Shown: one piece after another, positions 18,624 through 28,778 of the stretch
How positions within the stretch are numbered: the first letter of the stretch is position 1
Layout: every line of letters starts with the position of its first letter
NCBI RefSeq assembly: GCF_900109095.1
Contig: NZ_FNYZ01000009.1
Span: forward strand, 1-64,000
Length of the DNA stretch: 64,000 bases
Direction of reading: 5' to 3'
DNA from: Sphingobium sp. AP50
Lineage (GTDB): Bacteria; Pseudomonadota; Alphaproteobacteria; Sphingomonadales; Sphingomonadaceae
Translations under genes and position numbers: made by a program
The notes under the pieces: model-generated
What the model was told of the DNA's origin: nothing
Databases searched by the model: none
What the model saw: only the letters and a program-made list of their open reading frames with translations

Positions 18624-20786
18624 TCAATAATCCAGTTCCAGCATCAAGGTTGCGAAGGGCGGGATGGTAATATTCGCCCACCCTTCCTCATCGGCTTCCA
18701 CCATGCCCATATTGCCCGCGCCGCTGCCGCCATAGACGCTGGCATCGCTGTTCAATATCTCGCGCCAGCGCCCGCCCGAAGGCAGCCGCATCCGGTATCC
18801 ATGACGCAGAACCGGCGTAAAATGGCTGATGATGACGATCGGCCGGGCACCGGGTGCACGACGCTGCCAGGCGAAGACGGAATCCGCCGCGCCGTCGACC
18901 AGCACCCATTCGAACCCTTCGCCCTCGCAATCGCGCGCATGCAGCGCCGCCCGGCTGCGATAGAGATGGTTGAGGTCGCCAACCAGCTGCTGCACCCCCA
19001 GATGCGGTCCATGGTCCAGCAATTGCCAGTCGAGCGCGCGATCCTCGTTCCACTCGTCCCGCTGGGCAAATTCCTGCCCCATGAACAACAGCTTCTTGCC
19101 CGGATAACCCCACATGAGCCCATAATAGGCCCGAAGAGTCGCGAATTTCTGCCAGTCGTCCCCGGCCATCTTGTGCAGCAGCGATGCCTTGCCATGCACC
19201 ACCTCGTCATGGCTCAGCGCCAGCACGAAATTCTCGCTAAAGGCGTACATCAGGCCAAAGGTGATGTCGTCATGATGATGCGCGCGGTGCACCGGATCGC
19301 GCGCCAGATAGCGCAGCGTGTCGTGCATGAAGCCCATATTCCATTTGAAGCCGAAGCCCAGCCCGCCGCTATGCACCGGCTGCGACACGCCGGGCCAGCT
19401 CGTCGATTCCTCGGCAATGGTCATGACGCCGGGATGATTGCCGTACAGCGCCTTGTTCATCTGCTGGAGGAAGGCGACCGCCTCCACATTCTCCCGCCCG
19501 CCATGATCGTTGGGCACCCATTCGCCGGGCTTTCGCGAATAATCGAGATAGAGCATCGACGCCACCGCATCCACGCGCAGCCCGTCGACATGATAGCGCT
19601 CGGCCCAGAACAGCGCATTATTGACCAGATATTGCGCCACCTCGCGCCGCCCGAAATTATAGATGGCGGTGTTCCAGTCGGGGTGGAACCCCTTGCGCGG
19701 ATCGGCATGTTCGTACAGCGCCGTGCCGTCGAAATGGGCCAGCCCATGTTCGTCGGTCGGGAAATGCGCCGGCACCCAATCCAGTATCACCCCCACCCCG
19801 GCCCGGTGCGCCCCGTCCACGAAGCGCGCAAAGCCCGCCGGATCGCCGAACCGCGCCGTCGGCGCATAGAGGCCCAGCGTCTGATAACCCCAGCTCGGGT
19901 CATAGGGATATTCGCTGATCGGCAGGAATTCGATATGGGTAAAGCCCATGCCGACCACATAGGGGATCAGCCGGTTGGCCAGTTCATCCCAGGTCAGGAA
20001 ATCGCCGTCGTCGTTGCGCTGCCAGGAACCGGCATGCACTTCATAGATGGACACAGGCTGGCGCCGCGCATCGCTGGTCCGCCAATGTTCGCGGTGCCGC
20101 GCATCCCCCCATATATGGTCCTGCGGCGTCGCCACGATCGACGCTGTGGACGGCCGCAATTCACTCTGGAAGGCAAAGGGATCGGCCTTCAGTGGCAATG
20201 TCACCCCGTCCGCACCGACAATCTCATATTTATAGGCGCTGCCCGGTCCCACGTCGGGCAGGAAAATCTCCCATACGCCCGCATCGGCGCGATGGCGCAT
20301 CATCCCGCGCCGCCCGTCCCAGCGATTGAAATCGCCGACCACCGACACCCGCCGGGCATTGGGCGCCCAGACCGCGAAATGCGTGCCGGTCGCCCCTTCA
20401 TGATCGATAATATGGGCGCCCAGCTTGTCGAACAGCCGGCCATGCGATCCTTCGGAAAAATAATGATCGTCCATCGGCCCCAGGACGGGACCAAAGCCAT
20501 AGGGATCGATCAGATCATAGCCGCCGCCATCACCATAGGTGGCGACATAGCGCAGCGGCTGGCGCTTGCGGATCGTGACCTTGCCATGAAACAGCCCATC
20601 GGGATGCACCCGCTCCAGCGTACCGACGGCCTTGCCCGCCAGCGTCTGCGCCTCGACAGCGATCGCTTCTGGCAACAGAACGCAGGCGGTAAATCCGCCC
20701 TCCGCGGCCGGATGAACGCCAAGCGTGCCGAAAGGATCATCATCCTGCCCCTGCACCAGCAGATCGATCTGCTCGCGCGTCAGCAC
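18624..20786 (-). CDS. glgB: 1,4-alpha-glucan branching enzyme
   Basis: A 720-residue GH13 transferase that creates alpha-1,6 branches. Domains in order: N1 and N2 CBM48-like modules (to about residue 210, with [18 protein letters not shown]), the catalytic barrel (YEVHAGSW, then [15 protein letters not shown] with the nucleophile Asp, [11 protein letters not shown] with the acid/base Glu, and [11 protein letters not shown]) and a C-terminal beta domain. The ATG at 20786 gives [13 protein letters not shown]. It lies 29 bases after glgP and 55 before glgC in a single-direction cluster. Confidence 0.97.
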   Translation of the reverse strand: MLTREQIDLLVQGQDDDPFGTLGVHPAAEGGFTACVLLPEAIAVEAQTLAGKAVGTLERVHPDGLFHGKVTIRKRQPLRYVATYGDGGGYDLIDPYGFGPVLGPMDDHYFSEGSHGRLFDKLGAHIIDHEGATGTHFAVWAPNARRVSVVGDFNRWDGRRGMMRHRADAGVWEIFLPDVGPGSAYKYEIVGADGVTLPLKADPFAFQSELRPSTASIVATPQDHIWGDARHREHWRTSDARRQPVSIYEVHAGSWQRNDDGDFLTWDELANRLIPYVVGMGFTHIEFLPISEYPYDPSWGYQTLGLYAPTARFGDPAGFARFVDGAHRAGVGVILDWVPAHFPTDEHGLAHFDGTALYEHADPRKGFHPDWNTAIYNFGRREVAQYLVNNALFWAERYHVDGLRVDAVASMLYLDYSRKPGEWVPNDHGGRENVEAVAFLQQMNKALYGNHPGVMTIAEESTSWPGVSQPVHSGGLGFGFKWNMGFMHDTLRYLARDPVHRAHHHDDITFGLMYAFSENFVLALSHDEVVHGKASLLHKMAGDDWQKFATLRAYYGLMWGYPGKKLLFMGQEFAQRDEWNEDRALDWQLLDHGPHLGVQQLVGDLNHLYRSRAALHARDCEGEGFEWVLVDGAADSVFAWQRRAPGARPIVIISHFTPVLRHGYRMRLPSGGRWREILNSDASVYGGSGAGNMGMVEADEEGWANITIPPFATLMLELDY

Positions 20787-20815
20787 CTATCCATCCACTC
20801 CGGCAATGCTGGCGA

Positions 20816-23284
20816 TCATGTCGGCATCTTCCAGATATCGGTCGCATATTCGCGGATCGTGCGATCGGACGAGAACCATCCCATGCGCGCGACATTGTGG
20901 ATCGCCTTCTTCGCCCAGACGCTCTGGTCCAGCCACAGTGCATCGACCTTGCGCTGGGCAGCCGAATAGCTGTCGAAATCGGCCGCGACCATGAACCAGT
21001 CATGGTCGTAAATGCCCTGCACCAGCCCCTTGTAGCGATCCGGATCGTCCGGCGAAAAGACACCGCTGGCAATCGCGTCGAGCGCCTGCCCCAGTTCGCG
21101 GCTGCGGCCGATCACGTCACGCGGATTATAGCCGCCAGCCCGCTCGTCATTCACCTCCTGCGCGGTCAGCCCGAAGATCACGATATTCTCTTCGCCCACA
21201 TGGTCGCGCATTTCGACATTGGCGCCGTCCAGCGTGCCGATCGTCAGCGCGCCGTTGACGGCGAACTTCATGTTGCCGGTGCCGGACGCTTCCATGCCCG
21301 CGGTCGAAATCTGTTCGGACAGATCAGCGGCCGGGATCATCATCTCCGCCATCGACACATTATAATTGGGCACGAATTGCAGTTTCAGCAGCCCCTGCAC
21401 CGCTGGGTCATGATTGACCGCACGGGCAACGTCACCCGCCAGCTTGATGATCAGTTTGGCATTATGATAGCTCGGCGCCGCCTTCCCGCCGAACAGCTTG
21501 ACGCGCGGCACCCAGTCCTTTTCGGGATGCGACCGGATCTGGTCATAGAGCGACACCGCCTCGACAATGTTCAGCAATTGCCGCTTATATTCATGGATGC
21601 GCTTGATCTGGATATCGAACAGCGCCGCCGGATCGATCCGCGCATTGACGCGCGACCGCAGCAGATCGGACAGAGCACCCTTGTTGGCGCGCTTCACCGC
21701 CAGAAATTTCTCCTGAAACGCGCTGTCGTCGGCAAAACCGTCCAGTTCGCGTAGCGCCTCGGGATCGTCCATGAACCGGTCGCCGATCGCCTCACGGATC
21801 AGCCCGGTCAGCCCCGGATTGCACTGCATCAGCCAGCGGCGGAAGGTGACGCCGTTGGTCTTGTTGTTGATCCGCGCCGGATACAGCTTGTGCAGGTCGG
21901 CAAAGACCGTGACCTTCATCAGGTCGGTGTGCAGCGCTGACACGCCATTGACGCTGTGCGATCCGGCAAAGGCCAGATTGCCCATCCGCACCCGCCGTTC
22001 GCCGCCCTCGTCGATCAGCGATATCGTGCCGATCGCCTCGTCGGTGAACTGGCCGGACTTGCGCGCCTCGCCCAGCAGGCGGCTGTTGATCGCATAGACG
22101 ATCTGCATATGCCGGGGCAGCAACCGCTCGAACAAAGGCACCGGCCAGCTTTCCAATGCCTCGGGCAACAGCGTGTGGTTGGTATAGCTGAACGTCTTGC
22201 GGGTAATGTCCCAGGCTTCGCTGAAATCCACGCCATGATCATCGACCAGGATGCGCAGCAATTCCGCCACCGACACTGCCGGATGCGTGTCATTGAGCTG
22301 GATCGCCGCCTTTTCCGCCAAAGTGCGGATATCGCCGAAATATTGGATGTGGCGACGGACAATGTCCTGCAACGAGGCTGAGGAGAAGAAATATTCCTGC
22401 CGCAACCGCAATTCCTGCCCGGCGGGCGAGGAGTCGGCGGGATAGAGCACCCGCGTCAGCGCTTCGGCCCGGTTGCTTTCGGACAGCGCGCCCAGATGGT
22501 CGCCGGCATTGAACTTGTCGAGCAGGATCGGGTCGATCGGCTGCGCTTCCCACAGGCGCAGCGTATTGACCCGCTTGCCGCGCCAGCCCGCGATCGGCGT
22601 GTCATAGGGGGTGGCGATCACCCGCTCCGCCGCGCGCCAGCGCATCTGGTGCGGCCCGGCATCCTCGCCCTCGGCCGGGTCGACCCGTCCGCCGAACCCG
22701 ACTTCGTAACTCGCCTCGCGCCGCTCGAATTCCCAGGGATTGCCATGCGCCAGCCAGTTTTCCGGCAGTTCCACCTGCCAGCCGTCGCTGATCTCCTGCC
22801 GGAACATGCCGTTCACATAACGGATGCCATAGCCATAGGCGGGCACGTCGACCGTCGCCATGCTTTCCATGAAGCAGGCGGCGAGGCGCCCGAGGCCGCC
22901 ATTGCCCAGCGCCGCATCCGGCTCCAGCGCGGCAATGATGTCGATATCAACGCCCAGCGAATCGAGCGCCGCCTGCACATCGTCCAGCATTTCCATGTTG
23001 GACGCGGCATCGCGCATCAGCCGGCCAATCAGGAATTCAAGGCTCAGATAATAGACCCGCCGCCCTTCTTCCTCATAGGTTTTCTGGGTGGAGGTGATCC
23101 ATGCGTCGATCACCCGGTCGCGGATGGAAAGGATCACGGCATGCAGCCAGTCATGCGGCTTGGCCGCCGCCGCATTCTTGCCGATGCGATAGGTCAGCCG
23201 CTCGACAATCTCATGAGCTAGGACTTCCGGGGTGAATTGCCGCGGTGCGGGTTTGGGAAGTTCGGTCTGGCCCTTGAGGTTCAT
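20816..23284 (-). CDS. glgP: Glycogen/starch phosphorylase
   Basis: An 822-residue GT35 enzyme that releases glucose-1-phosphate from glycogen. Characteristic segments: NGGLGRLAACFMES, YGIRYVNGMF, LNDTHPAVSVAELLRIL, TNHTLLPEALE, KRIHEYKRQLLN and EASGTGNMKFAVNGALTIGTLDG, in which the Lys binds pyridoxal phosphate. The frame continues 25 codons upstream, but the ATG at 23284 has AGGGGGA ahead and gives the normal N terminus. It is the first gene of the glg cluster, so the promoter should be in 23285-23407. Confidence 0.97.
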   Translation of the reverse strand: MNLKGQTELPKPAPRQFTPEVLAHEIVERLTYRIGKNAAAAKPHDWLHAVILSIRDRVIDAWITSTQKTYEEEGRRVYYLSLEFLIGRLMRDAASNMEMLDDVQAALDSLGVDIDIIAALEPDAALGNGGLGRLAACFMESMATVDVPAYGYGIRYVNGMFRQEISDGWQVELPENWLAHGNPWEFERREASYEVGFGGRVDPAEGEDAGPHQMRWRAAERVIATPYDTPIAGWRGKRVNTLRLWEAQPIDPILLDKFNAGDHLGALSESNRAEALTRVLYPADSSPAGQELRLRQEYFFSSASLQDIVRRHIQYFGDIRTLAEKAAIQLNDTHPAVSVAELLRILVDDHGVDFSEAWDITRKTFSYTNHTLLPEALESWPVPLFERLLPRHMQIVYAINSRLLGEARKSGQFTDEAIGTISLIDEGGERRVRMGNLAFAGSHSVNGVSALHTDLMKVTVFADLHKLYPARINNKTNGVTFRRWLMQCNPGLTGLIREAIGDRFMDDPEALRELDGFADDSAFQEKFLAVKRANKGALSDLLRSRVNARIDPAALFDIQIKRIHEYKRQLLNIVEAVSLYDQIRSHPEKDWVPRVKLFGGKAAPSYHNAKLIIKLAGDVARAVNHDPAVQGLLKLQFVPNYNVSMAEMMIPAADLSEQISTAGMEASGTGNMKFAVNGALTIGTLDGANVEMRDHVGEENIVIFGLTAQEVNDERAGGYNPRDVIGRSRELGQALDAIASGVFSPDDPDRYKGLVQGIYDHDWFMVAADFDSYSAAQRKVDALWLDQSVWAKKAIHNVARMGWFSSDRTIREYATDIWKMPT

Positions 23285-23407
23285 CGGCGCTGGTCCCCCT
23301 GCTGAGTCGAACAGGATGATGACACAGCCCCTTGCCCCGCGCCATCGGCATTTTTGCACCGCAGCAAGAAATATCGGCTGATTTCAGCCAGTTTCCTAAA
23401 CCATTAT

Positions 23408-24616
23408 TCATCCATTTCGGCGTAGCAGCGCCCCGCGCACCCCCGCCCGCAATTCGGCCCGCACCGGATAGGTGCTGGATGGCAGATGCTGGGTCATGAA
23501 GATGCCGATCAGCCGCTCGACCGGATCGATCCAGAAATAGGTCGAAAAGACGCCACCCCAATAATATTCCTGCAAAGCCATATCCATGGCGAAGCCCAGA
23601 CCAAAGCCCACACCCTGATAATCGGCCTCGCTGAACATCGCACCGGACATGCTGGCCAGATCGCCACCGCCCGGCAAATGGTTGATGCGCATCTGCGCCA
23701 CGGTATCAGCCTGCAACAGCCGCACGCCATCCAGTTCGCCACCGTGCAGCAGCATCCGGGCGAACCGATGATAGTCCGCCACGCAGGAAACCAGCCCGCC
23801 GCCGCCCGACTGGAACCGCCCCTTGCGCCGCCACCCGCTGCGCGCGCCCAGATCGGCCACGCTCAGCCCCGTGGGCTTGCCCGGCCGTTCGTCCAGCCGC
23901 CAGGCGTCGGTCATCCGGTCCGCCTTCTCGTCCGGCAACATGAAGGTCGTATCGACCATTCGCAGCGGCCCGAAGATGCGGGTCTGGAACACAGTCTCCA
24001 GATCAAGCCCTGTCAACCGCTCCACCACCACGCCCAGCACATCGGTCGACACCGAATAATTCCAGCGCTCGCCCGGCGAAAATTCCAGCGGCAGAGTGGC
24101 AAGGTCGGCAACGAACTGGTTGGATGTGCGCGGCTGCTGGAATTCGTCCAGCCCCAACTTGCGATAGCGCGCATCGATCGCCGTCTGCCGCTGCAATCCA
24201 TAGGTCAGGCCTGATGTGTGGCGCAGCAGGTCGATCATCAGCATGGGCCGCTTGAGCCGCGCCCGATTGGCCCGCCCGACCCGCAGATCGGCAAATTCGG
24301 GAATGATATCCGTCACTGGCGTATCCAGCGCGACCAGCCCCGCTTCGACCAGCATCATGAAAGCGACCGACGTCACCGGCTTGGTCATCGACGCGATGCG
24401 ATAGAGCGCATCCTCGCGCAGCGGTTCGCCATTGGCCCGCGCCTGCCCCCGCACGCCGGACAGCAACACCGTCTCGTCCCGCGACAGCAGCAATTGCATA
24501 TGGGGCAGCTTGCCGCTGGCCAGATAGCGGCGATCGAGGGATTCCACCAGCGCATCCAGTCGATCCGGGTCCATTCCCGCCGCCTGCGCTGCTGCCCTGT
24601 CCGTCATTCCCACCAT
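23408..24616 (-). CDS. Serine hydrolase of the beta-lactamase/class C family
   Basis: About 402 residues. The active-site SxxK is in IASMTKPVTSVAF, followed by a YxN-type motif in WNYSVSTDVLG and a C-terminal segment GFGLGFAMDM. The pattern fits esterase-like serine hydrolases (EstB type) rather than true beta-lactamases. No signal peptide is evident at the chosen start. ATG 24616 (or 24607) is used; the open frame continues to 26302 only because it runs antisense to the FecR gene. Divergent from the ECF sigma factor gene. Confidence 0.87.
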   Translation of the reverse strand: MVGMTDRAAAQAAGMDPDRLDALVESLDRRYLASGKLPHMQLLLSRDETVLLSGVRGQARANGEPLREDALYRIASMTKPVTSVAFMMLVEAGLVALDTPVTDIIPEFADLRVGRANRARLKRPMLMIDLLRHTSGLTYGLQRQTAIDARYRKLGLDEFQQPRTSNQFVADLATLPLEFSPGERWNYSVSTDVLGVVVERLTGLDLETVFQTRIFGPLRMVDTTFMLPDEKADRMTDAWRLDERPGKPTGLSVADLGARSGWRRKGRFQSGGGGLVSCVADYHRFARMLLHGGELDGVRLLQADTVAQMRINHLPGGGDLASMSGAMFSEADYQGVGFGLGFAMDMALQEYYWGGVFSTYFWIDPVERLIGIFMTQHLPSSTYPVRAELRAGVRGALLRRNG

Positions 24617-24757
24617 GCGCCGATCGCCATCCTCGTCGTTCCTCTCCTCCAGCGCTAGAGCAGCCACGCGCACAGGTAAACAGCTTGGCCGTTGCCAAGA
24701 CCCTGCCCGGCCCTCTATGGCAGCGCCCAGAACAGCATAACGGACCCGCACAGGCAT

Positions 24758-25270
24758 ATGGCCACTGGCCTCTCCGCAATTTTCATGACCAACCGCGCGG
24801 CGCTGCTTCGCTTCCTGCGCGCACGCGGCGCGGGGGAAGACGCCGAAGATCTGTTGCAGGACATGTGGATGAAGCTGGAGGCCAAGGATCTTGGCCCCGT
24901 CATCGATCCCCTGCCCTATCTGTATCGCATGGCGAACAACCTGATGCTCGACCGCTACCGGTCGTCCAGTCGGCGCGAACGGCGCGAACAGGATTGGGCG
25001 GAGGGGGCTGGCGGTGTCATGGCCGATCCCAATGAGGATATCGCCGTCGACGAACGCATGATCCTCAACCAGCGGCTGACCGAAGCGCGCGCCGTGCTGC
25101 GCGATCTGGGGCCGCGGGTGGAACTGGTGTTCCGCCGCTTCCGGATCGAAGGGGTGGGCCAGCGCGTCATTGCGGAGGAACTGGGCGTCAGCCTGACCAC
25201 GGTGGAGAAGGATCTGCAAAAGGCCTATCGTGCCATGCTGCTCCTCAAGCAGAAAATCGATACGGAATGA
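24758..25270 (+). CDS. ECF RNA polymerase sigma factor (FecI-like)
   Basis: A 170-residue extracytoplasmic-function sigma factor. Region 2 spans about residues 15-80 (LLRFLRARGAGEDAEDLLQDMWMK, then DPLPYLYRMANNLMLDRYRS), region 4 about 110-165 (VFRRFRIEGVGQRVIAEELGVSLTTVEKDL). The ATG at 24758 gives the standard length. The gene is followed by fecR-like and TonB-receptor genes, the classical cell-surface signalling order, so it probably directs transcription of the downstream receptor when FecR releases it. Confidence 0.94.
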   Translation: MATGLSAIFMTNRAALLRFLRARGAGEDAEDLLQDMWMKLEAKDLGPVIDPLPYLYRMANNLMLDRYRSSSRRERREQDWAEGAGGVMADPNEDIAVDERMILNQRLTEARAVLRDLGPRVELVFRRFRIEGVGQRVIAEELGVSLTTVEKDLQKAYRAMLLLKQKIDTE

Positions 25271-25324
25271 GCGGGCTGGCGGCGTCAGGGTCAGCAAGGG
25301 GCAAAAAGGAACAGGGCTGGAGCC

Positions 25325-26263
25325 ATGATTAACGAGGAGGCGCTGGGTTGGGTCATCCGTACCCGCGACCCGGAATTTCAGGATTGGGAGGCCTTCACCT
25401 TGTGGCTGGAGGCGCATCCCGCACATGCGCCCGCTTATGACGCTCTGATGGCGGCAGACAGCGATCTGGACAGCATCGTGCCGGAAGAACCCGTCATCAT
25501 GCCGGTGGCCGCCAATGATCGCGGTCCTCGCCGCCCGTTGCGCTGGATCGCAGGCGGCGCGGTGGCGGCGGCATTGGTCGGCGTCATATCGGTCGGCCTG
25601 CTCAACCGCAGCGACATTTACAGCGTCACCACCCGTCCCGGCGAAACCCGCACCATTGCGCTGGATGATGGCACGCGCGTCGAACTGAACGGCGGCACGA
25701 CCATGCGCTTCGATCGCAAGGATGCTCGTTTCGCCGCGCTCGACGCAGGCGAAGCCGCCTTCACCGTGCGGCATGACGTCGCCAATCCGTTCCGCGTGAC
25801 CGTGGGCGATGCCGTGTTCGAGGACGCTGGTACGGTCTTCAACATCGTCCATACCAGGGACGCGACCCATATCGGCGTGTCGGAAGGCAAGGTCGTCTAT
25901 AATCCGGATACGGAGGCGATCGCCCTGCCCGCTGGTCGCGCCCTGTCCGACGATGCGCAGGGCCTGCGCCTGATGGACGTGGCACCGGGCGCCGTTGCCA
26001 GTTGGCGACAGGGGCGGCTGGTCTATGCCAATGCCTCCATCGCCGACATCAGTCAGGATATCGGCCGCTCGCTGGGCGTGACGCTGACCGCGGCGCCGGG
26101 CGCGCAGGCGATGCGCTTCACCGGCACTATCCGGCTGGATCGCGATCCGGCGCGCTTCTTTGCCCAGGCCGCGCCGCTCATGGGCCTGACCGCCGTCCGT
26201 CAGGGCGATGGCTGGCTGTTGAAGGAAGGGCCCGCTAAGGAAGGGGATGGTCCGCAGATCTGA
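25325..26263 (+). CDS. FecR-family anti-sigma factor / signal transducer
   Basis: 312 residues. An N-terminal DUF4880 region (EALGWVIRTRDPEFQDWEAFTLWLEAHPAH, residues 3-40) faces the cytoplasm; one membrane segment at about 78-96 (AGGAVAAALVGVISVGLL); then a periplasmic FecR domain with TRPGETRTIALDDGTRVELN and a C-terminal secretin/STN-like part (ASIADISQDIGRSLGVTL). It would hold the ECF factor at the membrane and receive the signal from the receptor's N-terminal domain. The receptor gene overlaps its end by 17 bases. Confidence 0.95.
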   Translation: MINEEALGWVIRTRDPEFQDWEAFTLWLEAHPAHAPAYDALMAADSDLDSIVPEEPVIMPVAANDRGPRRPLRWIAGGAVAAALVGVISVGLLNRSDIYSVTTRPGETRTIALDDGTRVELNGGTTMRFDRKDARFAALDAGEAAFTVRHDVANPFRVTVGDAVFEDAGTVFNIVHTRDATHIGVSEGKVVYNPDTEAIALPAGRALSDDAQGLRLMDVAPGAVASWRQGRLVYANASIADISQDIGRSLGVTLTAAPGAQAMRFTGTIRLDRDPARFFAQAAPLMGLTAVRQGDGWLLKEGPAKEGDGPQI

Positions 26264-28679
26264 CCTCCTGATCGTCACCGTCCTCGCCGCAGCGGCACCC
26301 ATACCCGCTCTGGCGGCGGACAGACAGGATATCGATATCGCCCCCGGCAGGCTCGGTGAGGCGGCGATAGCGCTTGGCCGTCAGACAGGCATCAGCATCG
26401 GCATGTCGGACCAGTCGCTGGCTGGCATCCGCACCCCGCAGGTCAAGGGGCGCATGTCGGCGGACGCGGCGCTGCGGCGCCTGCTCAAGGGCACTAACAC
26501 AAAGGCACAGCCGGTCGGCGGCAATGGCTGGCGCATCGTGCGCGCTCGCCCTGCACCGCTTCCCGCTCCCACGCCGGTTGCTCTGCCCGCAGCCGCCCCT
26601 GAAGAAGAACCGCAGGCCGCGATCATCGTCACCGCCTCCAAGCGGGAGGTGCCCCTGCTCCGCTATGCCGGCGTTGTGGAGACTTTGGGCGACGGCATCT
26701 TCACCGCCGCAGAGGCAGCAGGCGGCAGCGCCACCTTGCTGGCACGGGTCGCCAGCCTCAGTTCCACCCATGCAGGCGCCGGCCGCAACAAACTGTTCAT
26801 CCGCGCGATCGCGGACTCCGCGCTGGCCGGTCCGACACAGGCGACCACCGGGCAATATCTGGGCGACATGCGCCTCAACTATGCCGCGCCGGACCCGGAC
26901 CTGAAACTTTACGATATCGGCCGGGTCGAAGTGCTGGAGGGGCCACAGGGTACGCTCTACGGCGCCGGATCGCTGGGCGGCATCATCCGCATCATGCCCA
27001 ATGCGCCCAACATGACCGAATGGGGCGGGCAGATGTCCGCTGGCGCCTCCGCCACCCAGCATGGCGATCCGGGCGGCGACCTGTCCGCCACGCTCAACAT
27101 CCCGATCGTCTCGGATAAGCTGGCGCTGCGCGTGGTCGGCTATGGCGTGCAGGATGGCGGCTATATCGATGATGTCAGCCGCGACAAGGACGACGTCAAT
27201 CAGGTGCGCACCTATGGCGGACGCACCGCGCTGCGCTTCACCCCGAACGAGGACTGGACCATAGACCTGAACGGCGTCTACCAGCATATCGACGGGGAAG
27301 ACGCCCAATATGCCACCCGCAGCGTCGGCCGCCTGAAGCGCGCCTCCTCGGTCGCCCAGCCCTATTATGCCGACTATCTGCTCGGCAATGTCCGCATCGA
27401 ACGGCAGTGGGATTCGCTCCACTTCGTTTCCTCGACCGGCTATGTCCGCCACACACTGGCCGAAAGCTACGATGCCACCCAGCCCGGCAGCGCCCCGGCC
27501 CTGTTCCGCCAGCGTAATCAGGTCAGCATCTTCTCCACCGAAAACCGGCTGGTGCGCGATTTGGACAATGGGCTGGGCTGGATATTGGGTGCCTCCTACC
27601 TCCAGAGCACGTCGGACCTCGACCGGTCGCTCACCTCCTTCGGCGCGCAGACGAGCGAACCGCCGATCATTCCGGGCGTCCCCCTCTATGGCATGGGCCG
27701 CGCCGCCGCCGCGACCGGCGTGCGCAACAGCGTGAAGGAAGCCACGCTGTTCGGCGAAGCCTCTTTCGAACCGGTCAAGGGCCTCATCGCCACCTTCGGC
27801 GGCCGCCTGACCAACAGCCGCCTGTCGGGCGAAGCGCTCGATCCCGGCGCCTTGCTGTCCTCCAGCGATCTCGCCCGCGCCGAAGCGCAGGCCAATCGCA
27901 GCGAAACCTTCTTCCTGCCGTCGGCCTCATTGCTGACCGACGCTATTCCCAACGTCACCCTCTATGCCCGCTTCCAGCAGGGCTTCCGGCCCGGCGGCCT
28001 TGCCGTCGACGACCAGCGCGTCCGCCGTTTCCAGAATGACCGGGCCTCCACCGTGGAGATCGGTGCGCGAAAGGGCGTGCCGGGCCGCGATGTCTTCGCC
28101 GCCAGCGCCAATGTCGCCTATACCGACTGGCGCAATATTCAGGCCGACGTCACCGACCGGATCGGCCTGCCCACCACCGCCAATATCGGTGACGGACGGA
28201 TCTACACGGTCGAGGGGCGCATCGTCCTGCGCCCCATCCGCTCGCTCACGCTGGATGCCAGCGCTATCTATAATGACAGCCGCCTGACCCAGCCGACTGA
28301 CTTCGTGCGGGCCCTGTCCTACCAGGGCCGCTCGCTCAGCCTGCCCAATGTCGCCAATCTGGGCGGACGGCTCGCCCTCGACTATCGTGCGCCCTTGTCC
28401 ACGGAGACGGACCTGCACCTGATGGGGTCCGCCCGTTATGTCGGCAAATCGCGCCTCGGCGTCGGCCCGATCCTGGGCCAGACGCAGGGCGACTATGTCG
28501 ACACCAGCCTCTCCGCCAGCGTCACGCGCGGGCCGGTGCAATATTCGCTGTCGCTCACCAACCTGTTCGACAGCAACGGCAATCGCTTCTCGCTGGGTAC
28601 CCCGTTCGATCTTCAGACCGATTATTATACGCCCCTGCGCCCCCGAACCGTACGGATCGGCGTCGACTTCGCTTTCTGA
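26247..28679 (+). CDS. TonB-dependent receptor with N-terminal signalling (STN) domain
   Basis: An 810-residue outer-membrane receptor. Signal peptide (LLIVTVLAAAAPIPALA), STN domain at about residues 25-95 (DIAPGRLGEAAIALGRQTGISIG ... LLKGTNTKAQPVG), a proline-rich linker, plug domain from about 125 (AIIVTASKREV; GPQGTLYGAGSLGGIIRIMP) and a beta barrel ending in RTVRIGVDFAF with the terminal aromatic residue. The STN domain is the part that signals to FecR. Substrate is unknown; iron chelates or oligosaccharides are both common for such receptors. Expression probably depends on the upstream ECF factor. Confidence 0.95.
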   Translation: MVRRSDLLIVTVLAAAAPIPALAADRQDIDIAPGRLGEAAIALGRQTGISIGMSDQSLAGIRTPQVKGRMSADAALRRLLKGTNTKAQPVGGNGWRIVRARPAPLPAPTPVALPAAAPEEEPQAAIIVTASKREVPLLRYAGVVETLGDGIFTAAEAAGGSATLLARVASLSSTHAGAGRNKLFIRAIADSALAGPTQATTGQYLGDMRLNYAAPDPDLKLYDIGRVEVLEGPQGTLYGAGSLGGIIRIMPNAPNMTEWGGQMSAGASATQHGDPGGDLSATLNIPIVSDKLALRVVGYGVQDGGYIDDVSRDKDDVNQVRTYGGRTALRFTPNEDWTIDLNGVYQHIDGEDAQYATRSVGRLKRASSVAQPYYADYLLGNVRIERQWDSLHFVSSTGYVRHTLAESYDATQPGSAPALFRQRNQVSIFSTENRLVRDLDNGLGWILGASYLQSTSDLDRSLTSFGAQTSEPPIIPGVPLYGMGRAAAATGVRNSVKEATLFGEASFEPVKGLIATFGGRLTNSRLSGEALDPGALLSSSDLARAEAQANRSETFFLPSASLLTDAIPNVTLYARFQQGFRPGGLAVDDQRVRRFQNDRASTVEIGARKGVPGRDVFAASANVAYTDWRNIQADVTDRIGLPTTANIGDGRIYTVEGRIVLRPIRSLTLDASAIYNDSRLTQPTDFVRALSYQGRSLSLPNVANLGGRLALDYRAPLSTETDLHLMGSARYVGKSRLGVGPILGQTQGDYVDTSLSASVTRGPVQYSLSLTNLFDSNGNRFSLGTPFDLQTDYYTPLRPRTVRIGVDFAF

Positions 28680-28778
28680 ATAAATATTCATCGCATTGCC
28701 TGACGGAAGCCACGCTTCGGCACCGTCCCATGCGGACGCGCCCCCAGAATATCGAGCGCGGCACGCAGAGGAGACATC

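Noticed and set aside
18801..20969. A 722-codon open frame on the plus strand opposite glgB
   Set aside because: Antisense shadow of a long GC-rich gene; the product is rich in Arg/His/Ile with no domain.
24617..26302. Upstream extension of the serine hydrolase frame over the ECF and FecR genes
   Set aside because: The extra 560 residues are antisense to two well-supported genes and have no domain.
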